A DNA stretch of 64,000 bases from an uncultured Eubacteriales bacterium (GCA_902778585.1 CACYYD010000004.1:1-64000), one strand, 5' to 3'. Shown: positions 41,513 through 50,656, numbered from the stretch's first letter. Numbers and translations are program-made. Notes: a model not told the origin generated them from the letters alone.

Positions 41513-42103
41513 TTAGAAATCCAAACTAAAGTCAAGCTCTATTTCTTCGTCATCCTTTGTGATTCCAACCACACTGAAGCTGTCGCCATCTTCTTTCTGC
41601 TCTACCGATGTGTATGTGTCACGGCCGGTCAGATTATCCCAGACAACTGTGATGTGGTCTTCTATAAGTTCCTTGGCACTGAGAGCCGACAGTGATCCGT
41701 CTTCCATAAGGCAGATAATGGTCCTGTAGCCTCCGTTCCCGAACCTGACAAGATATATATCCTTTACCTTGCCGCTGTCTGCGAACGGGAACATCGCGCC
41801 GTCGGTCAGTTCGTCATTTGTCTCAGCATTCTTAAGCAGGTCTCCGGTCGGAACTATTCTTACGGTACCGTCCTCCAGAAGCTGTATGGACTCGATCTGA
41901 AGAGGCTCATCCTTCATGCCCTCCACATCGATTTCCTCAAAAGACTTTACCACCTGAACGACCTCTTCTTCCGGAGCCGGTTCTTCCGGGGTGTCCTGTT
42001 CTTCCGCAGCTTCGCCGGCTTTGCCGCATGCCGCAAGGAGCAGCATCATGACAATGACCAGAAGTGCCGTAAATATTGAAGATTTTCTTATGCTGTTTTT
42101 CAC
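41513..42103 (-). CDS. Lipoprotein of unknown function
   Basis: A 196-residue protein with a typical lipoprotein signal ending LLLAAC (Cys near 26), an acidic Glu/Pro-rich spacer (EEQDTPEEPAPEEEVV) and a globular remainder without a motif I can name. It is transcribed in the same direction as the liv genes but lies beyond their terminator at 42158-42184, so it is probably a separate unit. Confidence 0.7.
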   Translation of the reverse strand: MKNSIRKSSIFTALLVIVMMLLLAACGKAGEAAEEQDTPEEPAPEEEVVQVVKSFEEIDVEGMKDEPLQIESIQLLEDGTVRIVPTGDLLKNAETNDELTDGAMFPFADSGKVKDIYLVRFGNGGYRTIICLMEDGSLSALSAKELIEDHITVVWDNLTGRDTYTSVEQKEDGDSFSVVGITKDDEEIELDFSLDF

Positions 42104-42157
42104 GTTCCAACCCCCCTATGTTTGAATTGTTACCTTGTAATAATAACACAGCCATTA

Positions 42158-42184
42158 AAATCAAAGAAGCGGCACAGCCGCTTC
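42158..42184 (-). terminator. Terminator of the liv operon
   Basis: GAAGCGG (42166-42172) and CCGCTTC (42178-42184) form a 7-bp stem with a CACAG loop. On the minus strand TTTGATTTT follows. It lies 54 bases beyond the livF stop. Confidence 0.75.
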
Positions 42185-42237
42185 CCTGAGTGAAGTTTTT
42201 ATGAATATTTATTGTCGGAAAATATACATCCGCTGTC

Positions 42238-42948
42238 TTAGCCGCCGAGATATGCTTTCTTGACCGCTTCGGATTTTGCAAGTTCTTCGCCTGTTCCGGA
42301 GAGCGTTATACGGCCCGTCTCAATGACGTAAGCCCTGTCAGCTACCGACAGTGCCATCTGCGCGTTCTGCTCTACCAGAAGGATGGTAGTACCCGCCTTG
42401 TTGAGGTTCTTGATGATCTCGAAGATCTGGTCTACCAGAATAGGTGCGAGACCCATCGAAGGCTCGTCCAGCATCAGAAGTTCCGGATCGGACATGAGCG
42501 CTCTTCCCATGGCGAGCATCTGCTGCTCACCGCCGGAGAGAGTTCCCGCTATCTGGTTCGTCCTCTCCTTAAGTCTAGGGAACTGCTCATAGACATACTC
42601 GAGGTTGTGGGCGATCCTGTCCTTCTTCGCAACGAAAGCGCCCATCTGAAGGTTCTCTTCTACAGTCATTCCCTGGAAGATACGTCTTCCTTCAGGAACG
42701 TGCGAGATGCCCATAGAGACTATCTTGTGCGCAGGCACGTGAGAGATCGAGCTTTCGAGGAATTCGATGTCTCCGGTCCTGCTTCTGAGAAGTCCCGAGA
42801 TGGTGTGCAGAGTCGTCGACTTGCCGGCGCCGTTCGCGCCGATAAGCGTTACGATCTCACCTCTGTTTACATCAAGAGAAATGCCCTTGATAGCATGGAT
42901 GGCTCCGTAGTAAACATTGATGTTATTAACAGTAAGTACTGTACCCAT
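42238..42948 (-). CDS. livF: Branched-chain amino-acid ABC transporter ATPase LivF
   Basis: A 236-residue ATPase for high-affinity import of Leu, Ile and Val. Walker A is GANGAGKSTTLHTI, the signature is LSGGEQQMLAMGRALM and Walker B is LLMLDEPSMGLAP. All are in the family pattern. The start overlaps the livG stop by one base. It is last in the livJHMGF operon. Confidence 0.93.
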   Translation of the reverse strand: MGTVLTVNNINVYYGAIHAIKGISLDVNRGEIVTLIGANGAGKSTTLHTISGLLRSRTGDIEFLESSISHVPAHKIVSMGISHVPEGRRIFQGMTVEENLQMGAFVAKKDRIAHNLEYVYEQFPRLKERTNQIAGTLSGGEQQMLAMGRALMSDPELLMLDEPSMGLAPILVDQIFEIIKNLNKAGTTILLVEQNAQMALSVADRAYVIETGRITLSGTGEELAKSEAVKKAYLGG

Positions 42949-44012
42949 TACTCTGCCTCCTTCCCTGCATCAGGCTTTCCGGAAGGAGCGGACGCGAGTC
43001 TGCCCTTGCTGAGCGCCTCCTCGAGGTTCTCATGTTTCTCTTCTTCCATCTTGCCGCGGCTCTTTCCGAGGTAAGCTTCGATGACCTTAGGGTTGCTCTG
43101 GATCTCAGAGGCACTGCCCTTTGCGATGGTACGGCCGTAGTTGAGTACAACGATACCTTCGCAGATACCCATTACGAGGCTCATATCATGCTCGATCAGG
43201 AATACGGCGATCTGGAATCTGTCACGGATCTCCTTGATGGTATCCATCAGTTCTGCCGTCTCGGACGGGTTCATGCCGGCTGCCGGCTCGTCAAGGAGCA
43301 GCAGTTTCGGCTTCGTTGCGAGAGCTCTCATGATCTCGAGTCTTCTCTGAGCACCGTACGGCAGTGATCCTGCCCTGTAGTCGGCAGTCTTTGTCATTCC
43401 GAAGATCTTGAGGTACTTCATCGCCTCCTTGCGGATGCGGAATTCCTCGTGTCTGTACTTCGGCGTATGCAGCATGCCGTCGATAAGTCCGTAGTTTGTT
43501 GTATGGTGAAGAGCTACCTTGATATTCTCTTCAACTGTCAGCTTGTCAAACAGTCTGATGTTCTGGAAAGTCCTGGCCATTCCCGCCTTGTTGATGTCAA
43601 CGGTGCTCATGCCCTTTGTGCTCTTTCCGTCAAAGATGATGTCGCCTCTTGTCGGCTCGTATACCTTTGTGAGCATGTTGAAGATGGTGGTCTTTCCGGC
43701 GCCGTTAGGACCGATAAGCCCGCCGATCTCAGTCCTTCCGAGTGTCAGGTTGAAGTTGTCTACCGCTGTAAGTCCGCCGAAGTCGATACCCAGGCCGTTG
43801 ACCTGCAGGATAGGCGCCTTGCCCCTGTCCTTCTCAGGCAGATAAACCTCATCATTGTAAGGTTCATCAGCCTCGTACTGCTCTTTCGAGTCTACGAATA
43901 CAGCACGTCCTCCTACGTTGTCGTTGTAGTAGATTTCCTGTCTGTTTTCATAGCCGTGTCCGGAATCGGAGTATTCGTATACGGCATTTTCTTTCTCTTT
44001 GTTATCTGCCAT
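42948..44012 (-). CDS. livG: Branched-chain amino-acid ABC transporter ATPase LivG, extended
   Basis: The ABC domain begins near residue 68 and carries [14 protein letters not shown] (Walker A), [15 protein letters not shown] (LivG-type signature) and [16 protein letters not shown] (Walker B). At 354 residues the protein is about 100 longer than usual LivG. It has an N-terminal Tyr- and acid-rich extension of about 67 residues and a C-terminal extension of about 30 after YLGKSRGK. No known domain is recognised in either. LivF and LivM flank it with almost no spacing. Confidence 0.9.
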   Translation of the reverse strand: MADNKEKENAVYEYSDSGHGYENRQEIYYNDNVGGRAVFVDSKEQYEADEPYNDEVYLPEKDRGKAPILQVNGLGIDFGGLTAVDNFNLTLGRTEIGGLIGPNGAGKTTIFNMLTKVYEPTRGDIIFDGKSTKGMSTVDINKAGMARTFQNIRLFDKLTVEENIKVALHHTTNYGLIDGMLHTPKYRHEEFRIRKEAMKYLKIFGMTKTADYRAGSLPYGAQRRLEIMRALATKPKLLLLDEPAAGMNPSETAELMDTIKEIRDRFQIAVFLIEHDMSLVMGICEGIVVLNYGRTIAKGSASEIQSNPKVIEAYLGKSRGKMEEEKHENLEEALSKGRLASAPSGKPDAGKEAE

Positions 44013-45152
44013 TTACGCTGCCTCCTTTCCCTTCTTACCGGAAGATCCGGAATTGTCCTTACTTCGTTTCCTGAACGGATTGATCTTTGACCATACCGCT
44101 CCGATCCTTGCCTTGATGGCCGGGTTATATGTGCAGATCATTACAACGATAAGCACTACTGCGTAGGTCAGCATTCTGTAGTCCGAGAACTGCCTCAGAG
44201 CTTCCGGCAGGATAGTCAGAAGAGCCGCAGCTATCATACTTCCCCAGATATTTCCGATTCCGCCAAGTACAACGAATACCAGGATCAGAACCGATGTGTT
44301 GAAGTTGAACTTTACCGGTGCAAGCGTACTGTAGTTCTGTCCGAACATGCAGCCTGCCATACCGGCGAGTGCGGCACTGACGACGAATGCCATCAGTTTA
44401 TACTTCTTGACATCAAGGCCGATCGATTCACCCGCGATGCGGTTGTCCCTGATAGCCATGATGGCTCTTCCCTGCTTGGAGTTCTTAATGTTGAGAACCA
44501 CAAACAGTGTGAATGCAGTGAGCAGCATTGCCCCGGTAAATGTAGCTATCTGTGTTGTTCCGGTAGCACCGATAGGACCCGTAATGACTCTGTTGGCGTC
44601 TTCGATGCCGTCAATGGCATGGTTGAACGAGAAAACCAGATGTCCTTTCTCATTGAGTCCGAAGTAGATGACGTTCATGAAGTTTCGGATGATCTCTCCA
44701 AACGCCAGAGTTACGATAGCCAGATAGTCGCCCCTGAGTCCGAGGATAGGGATGCCGATTATAAAGCCTGCCAGAGCTGCTACCAGAGCTGCTGCGATAA
44801 GCGCTATGATAAGCCTTGCAGGAGCAAAGCTCAGACTTTTTTCGAGCACTCTCGTAACAACTACTCCGGTGAACGCGCCTGCCGCCATAAAGCCGGCATG
44901 TCCGAGCGAAAGTTCTCCCGAGATTCCTACTACCAGGTTGAGCGAGATAGCGAGTGCCATATAAACACAGATCGGCACAAACTGTCCCTGAAGATTTCTT
45001 CCGATGATGCCCGTTGCGGCTCCAAGCTGCAGCAGGATGTATCCCGCGATAAGGATGCCGTAAGCTATCATCGCTTCTTTTCTGTACTGGCCGCCTCTCT
45101 TGGCGCCTTTAAGCGCCCTGACGCTTACTGATTTCAGTATTCTTTCTGCCAT
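44013..45152 (-). CDS. livM: Branched-chain amino-acid ABC transporter permease LivM
   Basis: LivM-type permease with about ten hydrophobic segments and the conserved GHAGFMAAGAF and RGDYLAIVTLAFGE patterns. The start at 45152 gives 379 residues (MAERILKSV) with an AGGTG ribosome site at proper spacing and a gap of seven bases from livH. An upstream ATG at 45173 would overlap livH and has poorly spaced Shine-Dalgarno bases. The C terminus has a basic tail (RKRSKDNSGSSGKKGK). Confidence 0.9.
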   Translation of the reverse strand: MAERILKSVSVRALKGAKRGGQYRKEAMIAYGILIAGYILLQLGAATGIIGRNLQGQFVPICVYMALAISLNLVVGISGELSLGHAGFMAAGAFTGVVVTRVLEKSLSFAPARLIIALIAAALVAALAGFIIGIPILGLRGDYLAIVTLAFGEIIRNFMNVIYFGLNEKGHLVFSFNHAIDGIEDANRVITGPIGATGTTQIATFTGAMLLTAFTLFVVLNIKNSKQGRAIMAIRDNRIAGESIGLDVKKYKLMAFVVSAALAGMAGCMFGQNYSTLAPVKFNFNTSVLILVFVVLGGIGNIWGSMIAAALLTILPEALRQFSDYRMLTYAVVLIVVMICTYNPAIKARIGAVWSKINPFRKRSKDNSGSSGKKGKEAA

Positions 45153-45159
45153 GGCGCAC

Positions 45160-46044
45160 CTACACTTTCTCATGTACCTTCTTGCCTAAAAGACCTGTAG
45201 GTCTGACAAGAAGTACAAGGATCAGACAACCGAATACGATAGCGTCAGCGAGTTCTGTGGATATATAGGCCCTGGAGAAGATCTCAATGATGCCGAGGAT
45301 AAGACCTCCGATCATGGCTCCCGGAATGGAACCGATTCCACCGAATACCGCTGCAGTGAACGCCTTGATACCAGGCATCGCTCCTGTAGTTGGGATCAGC
45401 ACAGGGTATGCAGAGCACATAAGCACTCCGGCGACCGCAGCAAGGCCCGAGCCGATAGCGAATGTAAGCGATATGGACTGATTGACATTGATGCCCATCA
45501 GCTGAGCAGCGCCGTTGTCTTCAGATACAGCTCTCATTGCCTTTCCGGCTTTTGTCTTGCTGACAAATAGTGTCAGGCAAAGCATGATAACTATGTTGGC
45601 CAGGATCGTGAAAATAGATTCCGGAGTTATAGTCAGCTTTCCGCCTGCCGCATGTATAGGGCTCATTCCCTTGAAGAGGCTTGTGAACATCTTCGGGTTT
45701 GCGCCCCAGATGAGCAGGGCTATGTTCTGGAGGAAATATGAAACACCGATAGCGGTGATCAGTACGGCCAGTGAGCCTGTACCTCTGAGAGGTCTGTACG
45801 CGAGTCTCTCGATCGTTATTCCGAGGATAGTGCAGATCACTATCGCAACCAGAAGAGCCAGCCAGCCGTTCATCCCAACGTACATAGACATGATGAACGA
45901 CATGTATCCGCCTATCATAATGATGTCACCATGAGCGAAGTTCAGCATCTTGGATATTCCGTAAACCATGGTATATCCAAGCGCTATGATCGCATATACA
46001 CTCCCCAGGCTGAGGCCCGAGATAAGATTAGTCAAAAAATTCAT
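45160..46044 (-). CDS. livH: Branched-chain amino-acid ABC transporter permease LivH
   Basis: A 294-residue permease of the LivH group with about eight hydrophobic segments. Conserved patterns such as SLGSVYAIIALGYTMVYGI at the N terminus and FTAAVFGGIGSIPGAMIGG near the C terminus identify it. It follows the livJ gene after a hairpin (46094-46122) that probably separates high livJ from lower permease expression. Confidence 0.93.
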   Translation of the reverse strand: MNFLTNLISGLSLGSVYAIIALGYTMVYGISKMLNFAHGDIIMIGGYMSFIMSMYVGMNGWLALLVAIVICTILGITIERLAYRPLRGTGSLAVLITAIGVSYFLQNIALLIWGANPKMFTSLFKGMSPIHAAGGKLTITPESIFTILANIVIMLCLTLFVSKTKAGKAMRAVSEDNGAAQLMGINVNQSISLTFAIGSGLAAVAGVLMCSAYPVLIPTTGAMPGIKAFTAAVFGGIGSIPGAMIGGLILGIIEIFSRAYISTELADAIVFGCLILVLLVRPTGLLGKKVHEKV

Positions 46045-46093
46045 GGTCTCTTCTTTCTACTGATAAAGATAAAGTTGCTTTTTACGCGGCTAT

Positions 46094-46122
46094 GGGGTGC
46101 CACATGTCACATGCAACACCCC
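46094..46122 (-). terminator. Hairpin between livJ and livH
   Basis: GGGGTG (46094-46099) and CACCCC (46117-46122) form the base of a stem with an inner CATG/CATG pairing. No T run follows. Such hairpins behind binding-protein genes often protect the upstream mRNA or allow only partial read-through. Confidence 0.55.
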
Positions 46123-46159
46123 TTTGCCAAACAACTATACACTTAAGTCAGTCAGTGTA

Positions 46160-47317
46160 TTACTTCTCAATGTACTTGCCGTCCTGGATCTCGCAAACCT
46201 TAGGGGTCTTTTCAACTTCGCCCTTTTCGTTCCACTTCATCTCTTCAGCTGTGATTCCGCTTGCTGTGAAGTCTCCTGCGAACTGGCCTACCAGAGCCTC
46301 GCAGATCTCTGCCATGTCAGCGTTCGGATCAAGGCCTGCCTTGTTGAACGCATCATAGATAGCGTATACACAGTCATAAGCATCGGCTGCGAACTGGATA
46401 GGCAGCTCGCCGTACGCTTCCTGATATGCTTCTGTGAATGCCTTTGACTTAGCATCTTCTGAGTATGGTGTGAACGGTGTCAGGAGCATCAGTCCCTCTG
46501 CGAGGGATGTATCGAATCCTTCCATCGAGAGGATTCCGTCCATGCCGTCACATCCGAAGAACTTAGGTGCATATCCCATCTTGTCTGCCTGTGTAAGGAT
46601 GTTCGAAGCTGCATCATAGTAGATTGGCAGGAACACCAGATCTACACCGGCATTCTTGAGGCTGTTGAGCTGTGCGCTGAAGTCTGTAACGCCGTCTGTG
46701 AATGTCTCTTCTGCTTCGACCTTCTTGCCCTTAGCTTCCCACTCTGCTTTGAACTTGTTGAAGATACCTGTCGAATAGTTGTCGTCATTCTTGTAGATTA
46801 CGCCAACCTTAGCGTCTGCAAAGTTTTCTGCCATATAGTCCGCACTTGCGATTCCCTGGTTAGGGTCAGAGAAGCAAAGCTGGAATACGTTTCCGTGCTC
46901 AGCTGTTACGTCCGGGGAAGATCCCGATGGTGTGAGCATGAATGTCTGGTTCTTTTCGCACTCTGTAGCTACTGCTGCAGCCGGTGTCGATGTTGTAGGT
47001 CCTACCAGAACCTGCATTCCGTCATCGAGAAGCTTGTTGTAAGCATTTACCGACTTCTCAGCATCGTGCTCGTCGTCCTGCGACTCCATTACGATCTGCA
47101 GTCCGTCTGCGTTTGCAGCGTTGATCTCGTTTACAGCAAGTTCAGCACCGTTCTTTACAGCGTTTCCGTAAAGTGCTGCTCCGCCTGTGAAAGGACCGAT
47201 AACTCCAATGTGGAGCTTTCCGTCTCCTGCACTGCTTCCGCCGCCGCATGCAGCAAGCGCGAATGCCATCATGCAGGAGAGAGCTACAGCTAAAGCTTTA
47301 GTCCATGTCTTCTTCAT
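46160..47317 (-). CDS. livJ: Branched-chain amino-acid binding lipoprotein LivJ
   Basis: A 385-residue binding protein (Leu/Ile/Val-binding family) with a lipoprotein signal (MMAFALAACGGG; lipobox Cys near 23). GVIGPFTGGAALYGNAVKNG and VLVGPTTSTPAAAVA are characteristic of the LIVBP fold. The start at 47317 follows AAAGGGAGAAAAGAAA. The frame stays open 32 codons further upstream, but those residues are not signal-like. It is first of the livJHMGF operon. The 5' region contains a leader peptide and a terminator-like hairpin. Confidence 0.93.
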   Translation of the reverse strand: MKKTWTKALAVALSCMMAFALAACGGGSSAGDGKLHIGVIGPFTGGAALYGNAVKNGAELAVNEINAANADGLQIVMESQDDEHDAEKSVNAYNKLLDDGMQVLVGPTTSTPAAAVATECEKNQTFMLTPSGSSPDVTAEHGNVFQLCFSDPNQGIASADYMAENFADAKVGVIYKNDDNYSTGIFNKFKAEWEAKGKKVEAEETFTDGVTDFSAQLNSLKNAGVDLVFLPIYYDAASNILTQADKMGYAPKFFGCDGMDGILSMEGFDTSLAEGLMLLTPFTPYSEDAKSKAFTEAYQEAYGELPIQFAADAYDCVYAIYDAFNKAGLDPNADMAEICEALVGQFAGDFTASGITAEEMKWNEKGEVEKTPKVCEIQDGKYIEK

Positions 47318-47397
47318 TTTCTTTTCTCCCTTTCTTGTTTCAATAACTGATTCTGACTGAGTGATAGTTGATAAATTAACCTGTTGATCCCTGAGCA

Positions 47398-47424
47398 TTA
47401 AATAAGCCCGCATCGCTGCGGGCT
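47398..47424 (-). promoter_or_regulatory. Terminator-like attenuator hairpin in the liv leader
   Basis: On the minus strand AGCCCGC, a 6-base loop and GCGGGCT form a perfect stem (47405-47424), followed by TATTTAAT. It sits between the leader peptide stop codon and livJ. A small second stem (AAGGT/ACCTT, about 47434-47453) precedes it. The T run is broken, so termination may be conditional. Confidence 0.6.
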
Positions 47425-47468
47425 CTCAAGCTTCAAGGTTTTGGATTGACCTTCTGTACTCTATCGCC

Positions 47469-47558
47469 CTACAGCACAACATCGCCCTCTACGAGTCTTC
47501 CGACCAGAAGGACGCCGATAATGCTGATAATGACGATAATACCTGAAGTAAAGTACAT
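47469..47558 (-). CDS. Leader peptide rich in Ile, Val and Leu (29 aa)
   Basis: ATG at 47558, preceded by GAGGAGATCAA, opens a 29-codon frame ending in TAG. Sixteen of 29 residues are branched-chain: six Ile, six Val and four Leu, including GIIVIISIIGVLLVG. It lies between a strong promoter and the attenuator hairpin upstream of livJ. This matches the layout of ilv-type leader peptides, where ribosome stalling on scarce Ile/Val/Leu tRNA prevents termination. An alternative is a small membrane protein, since the same residues would form one transmembrane helix. The frame is too short to classify by homology. Confidence 0.65.
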   Translation of the reverse strand: MYFTSGIIVIISIIGVLLVGRLVEGDVVL

Positions 47559-47599
47559 TTGATCTCCTCTATTTTTGTACGGATTTTGTGTACAGTCGG

Positions 47600-47628
47600 A
47601 TAATAGCATTGTGAAGATTTTGTGTCAA
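47600..47628 (-). promoter_or_regulatory. Promoter of the liv operon
   Basis: TTGACA (minus strand, 47623-47628, perfect consensus) and TATTAT (47600-47605) are separated by exactly 17 bases. Transcription would start near 47593, about 35 bases before the leader peptide and 275 before livJ. Confidence 0.8.
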
Positions 47629-47721
47629 CACTTTTTGTGAAAAAAATCAAAAACCAAATCCGTTTTTGTGCACTATTTACAAAACAATGGTAATCATGAC
47701 ACTTTTTTCGCTAAATTCGTC

Positions 47722-47749
47722 AAAAAAGGGTCCGCGATGCGGACCCTTT
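47722..47749 (-). terminator. Terminator of the phosphoribosyltransferase gene
   Basis: AAAGGGTCCGC and GCGGACCCTTT (47725-47749) form a long perfect stem with a 3-base centre, followed on the minus strand by a run of T residues. It lies about 43 bases beyond the stop and upstream of the liv promoter. Confidence 0.85.
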
Positions 47750-47791
47750 GAGTGTCTGGATCTGACAGGGAGGATCTTCCCCGCTGTCACA

Positions 47792-48340
47792 TTATTGCGG
47801 TGTGCCGTCAGAATTGAAGAGCGGCAGGTATTCGAGGAATGTGATATCCGTACGGTCTGCTGCTTCGCCTTCTGCAAGCACGGTGAACTTTCCGACAATG
47901 TCTCCGCCGACTGTCTCAACGAGCTGCTCGAGAGCTGCCAGGGATTCGCCTGTGCTGATAACATCGTCAACAATGAGAACGCGCTTTCCGTAAAGCTGCT
48001 CTCTCTCGTCTCTGCCAAGGCAGAGTGTCTGCATATGATCTGTGGTGATGGAATTCACCTGGACCTTGACGACGTCCTGCATATAGAGCTTGGCTCCCTT
48101 GCGGGCTACGATGTAAGGCTTGCCGGCCTGGCGGGCCATCTCGTAGCAAAGAGGGATCCCCTTGCTCTCAGCCGTGATGAGAACATCGAATTCCGGAGCC
48201 TGCTTCAGAAGCTCTTCTGCAGCCGCTACCGTTACCTCGACATCATTGAACATAATGAAGCCTGCAATGTAAAGATCATCTGTTACTTTGCAAAGCGGCA
48301 GGTGCCTTTCAAGGCCTGCGATCGTCATCTTGTAGTCCAT
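47792..48340 (-). CDS. Purine phosphoribosyltransferase (adenine PRT-like)
   Basis: A 182-residue type I phosphoribosyltransferase that would convert a purine base and PRPP to the nucleotide. The PRPP loop is RVLIVDDVISTGESLAA. The first half (ITAESKGIPLCYEMARQ) resembles the adenine phosphoribosyltransferase-like group of Clostridia rather than Bacillus Xpt. The start at 48340 follows AAGGAAGAGAAAA. An in-frame ATG at 48364 lacks a ribosome site. No purine riboswitch is visible in the short upstream gap. Confidence 0.78.
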   Translation of the reverse strand: MDYKMTIAGLERHLPLCKVTDDLYIAGFIMFNDVEVTVAAAEELLKQAPEFDVLITAESKGIPLCYEMARQAGKPYIVARKGAKLYMQDVVKVQVNSITTDHMQTLCLGRDEREQLYGKRVLIVDDVISTGESLAALEQLVETVGGDIVGKFTVLAEGEAADRTDITFLEYLPLFNSDGTPQ

Positions 48341-48408
48341 TTTTCTCTTCCTTTCAATTGTCACGATTCCCCCGCGGCATCCCGCCGCCGGTGACTAACA
48401 AAGGGATT

Positions 48409-49155
48409 TTACCACGGAACCATTTTGCAGACAACTATGTATCGTGCATCCTGATACTCATAGGCACAGGTTGAGAGCACGACCAGCCGGTCTCCCGGGG
48501 CAACTTCGACATTCGTTATGTAATCAGCCATCCCTGCTGCCAGGTCCAGATAATTCTGCTGACTACCCGCGTCCGTGATATTTGTTGTATATATATTGCT
48601 GTCTGCCGGCTGATTAAGGAAGGCCCATATCTGAAGATGGAATTTGCCTTCAGGCGTTATGAGTTCGAGCCTCGGGTTGCCCTTTATGTATTCGGGGTCC
48701 TTGTACCTTTTCAGCTGCGCGAACATCGTGCCGTCCTTCATGTGATGGCCGTAAACGATAGTATTGAACTGTCTGAACGGAGCTTCGGTGATGCAGTCGG
48801 CAAAGAGCGTTCCGCAGCCTCCCCACGTCCCGTCAAAGAGTTTGCTAAGGTAGGTCTTGTTGTCCGTGCCCTGAACGATAGGATAATCTATCTTCAGATC
48901 TTCATTGTAGATCCAGCCGATCACCTCAGGATTTATCTCTCTGAGCGCATCAAAATCGATGTCACCTGTGAACCCGTCCGGCTGAGCCTTCTGTGACACG
49001 TTATCATAGGCGGACTGATTCGCCTTGTAGTCACGGTATATTGTGTATACTCTGTAGCCCGAGACCACCATTATGAGAGCAAGGCAGACCATAATAATAT
49101 TCTCTGCCGTCCGCCTTACTTTACTTACTTTTTTTCTTCCCTTTTTCTCAGCCAT
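48409..49155 (-). CDS. Class B sortase
   Basis: A 248-residue membrane-anchored transpeptidase of the sortase B group that would attach a surface protein to peptidoglycan. It has a basic N terminus and one membrane segment (ENIIMVCLALIMVVSGYRVY). The catalytic His is in IVYGHHMKDG, the Cys in LSTCAYEYQDARYIVVCK, and the Arg follows the Cys by eight residues. The start at 49155 follows GGGAG. A GTG start at 49173 is possible and would overlap the mutase gene. No gene with an NPQTN-type sorting signal is next to it, so its substrate is unknown. Confidence 0.88.
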   Translation of the reverse strand: MAEKKGRKKVSKVRRTAENIIMVCLALIMVVSGYRVYTIYRDYKANQSAYDNVSQKAQPDGFTGDIDFDALREINPEVIGWIYNEDLKIDYPIVQGTDNKTYLSKLFDGTWGGCGTLFADCITEAPFRQFNTIVYGHHMKDGTMFAQLKRYKDPEYIKGNPRLELITPEGKFHLQIWAFLNQPADSNIYTTNITDAGSQQNYLDLAAGMADYITNVEVAPGDRLVVLSTCAYEYQDARYIVVCKMVPW

Positions 49156-49156
49156 T

Positions 49157-50656
49157 TTATGCTCCCGGCTCACTTATACCCTTATAACCCTTCATGAATC
49201 CGCGCACTGCGTCAAGAGCCTTCTCCGTACCACCCTCCATATCCGACTCAATGTTCAGCGGCATCACAGGATCATGCAGAGACATGCGCAGAAGGAACCA
49301 GCCTTTGCACCCGTCGATATCGTAATTTACCCTTACACCTTCATAATTAGGCTCGACGACTTCAAGATTCCTCGAATACTCAGCCCATTTCTCAAAGTCC
49401 TCAAGAACTCCGGCTCCGTATTTAGCATAATCTTCCGCTGTTATGTCAAAGCGGACCTCTCTCGACTCAGCCGGAGATCCGAGTCCGTCAAGCAGCGCAG
49501 TTATGTCCTTGCCCTCAGCCTTGAGTCTCGCGGCATTGATTATTATCTGGATCGCGAGGAACGCTCCGTCATCCATATAATAGTTATCCGAATATGCAGC
49601 ATGCCCGGAGGTCTCGATCGCGAGGAATGCATCCTCACCCGCGGCACGCAGTTCTTTTGCCTTGTTTATTACGTTTTTATATCCCCTCTGATACCTGAGA
49701 TGCCTGAAACCGAGCTTTCCCTCAAGGAAGTCGTGCAGCTGGTTCGAGGTGACACTGTCCGTAACGACAGTCCCGCCCGGATGATCTTCTACAGCGAGAG
49801 CAGCAGCCAGCGCAACGATGTCATTGCGCGCGATAGGTATGCCTCCCGGGCCTACCGCCGACACACGGTCTCCATCGGTATCGAAGATGATGCCGAGGTC
49901 CGCGCCGTTTTCCCTGACGGCCCTGCAGATCGCCTCGAGAGCCTCCTTGTTCTCGGGATTGGCCGGATGGTTCGGGAAGGTCCCGTCAGGCTCAAGGAAC
50001 TGGCTTCCGCTTATATCGGCTCCCATCTTAGCCAGGACTTCCGTAGCGAAAAAGCCCGATGATCCGTTGCCTGCATCCACGACTATGTGCATCCCTTTGA
50101 GATATCCCGGGACATCCCTGAGCCCCATGGATATCATCTGGCGCAGATATGACGCGTACATCATCTGCACGTTCGTCCTGTTTTCTTCAGGTGCGCCGCC
50201 GATGAAAGTATAGCGGCTCGCCAGCCTCAGTATCTCCGCGATGTCCTCTTTGTCTGGACCGCCTTCTGCCGTAAAGAATTTGAAACCGTTGCGGTCATAC
50301 GGCAGGTGGCTCGCGGTTATCATGATGGATCCGTCGAATTCAAACTGCGGCATCACGGTAGCCATAAACATTGCAGGAGTCGTGGTCAGTCCGGCGTCAT
50401 GGCCCGTAGCGCCCCAGAGGCTTATCGCCTCCATAACTCCCTCCTTGAGAGTGTCGCCCGAAAGCCTCGGGTCCTGCCCTACGCATATATTCAGCATCAC
50501 CGGGTTCTTGTTAACCTTTTTTGAAAGCCAATAGCAGAATGCTCCCGCTATCTGCCCGGCAACTTCCTTGGTAAGATTTACCTCAGGTCCGCCTTCTGTC
50601 TCTATAGCCACACCCCTTATGTCACTGCCGTTCTGCAGTTTCCTGAAATCGATCAT
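49157..50656 (-). CDS. Phosphoglucomutase/phosphomannomutase
   Basis: A 499-residue alpha-D-phosphohexomutase. The phosphoserine loop is MITASHLPYDRNG (Ser in TASHLP, where most members have TASHNP). The metal loop is FDTDGDRVSAV and the sugar-binding loop is AIETSGHAAYSDN. A C-terminal phosphate-binding domain completes the family. Position does not indicate whether glucose or mannose phosphate is preferred. It is followed one base later by the sortase start. Confidence 0.85.
   Translation of the reverse strand: MIDFRKLQNGSDIRGVAIETEGGPEVNLTKEVAGQIAGAFCYWLSKKVNKNPVMLNICVGQDPRLSGDTLKEGVMEAISLWGATGHDAGLTTTPAMFMATVMPQFEFDGSIMITASHLPYDRNGFKFFTAEGGPDKEDIAEILRLASRYTFIGGAPEENRTNVQMMYASYLRQMISMGLRDVPGYLKGMHIVVDAGNGSSGFFATEVLAKMGADISGSQFLEPDGTFPNHPANPENKEALEAICRAVRENGADLGIIFDTDGDRVSAVGPGGIPIARNDIVALAAALAVEDHPGGTVVTDSVTSNQLHDFLEGKLGFRHLRYQRGYKNVINKAKELRAAGEDAFLAIETSGHAAYSDNYYMDDGAFLAIQIIINAARLKAEGKDITALLDGLGSPAESREVRFDITAEDYAKYGAGVLEDFEKWAEYSRNLEVVEPNYEGVRVNYDIDGCKGWFLLRMSLHDPVMPLNIESDMEGGTEKALDAVRGFMKGYKGISEPGA

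Noticed and set aside
47318..47558. T-box leader for the liv operon
   Set aside because: I could not find a T-box consensus (TGGNACCGCG-type) or specifier-loop arrangement. The leader-peptide arrangement explains the region better.
48341..48408. Purine riboswitch before the phosphoribosyltransferase gene
   Set aside because: The gap is too short for the aptamer and shows only a GC-rich hairpin without the conserved core bases.
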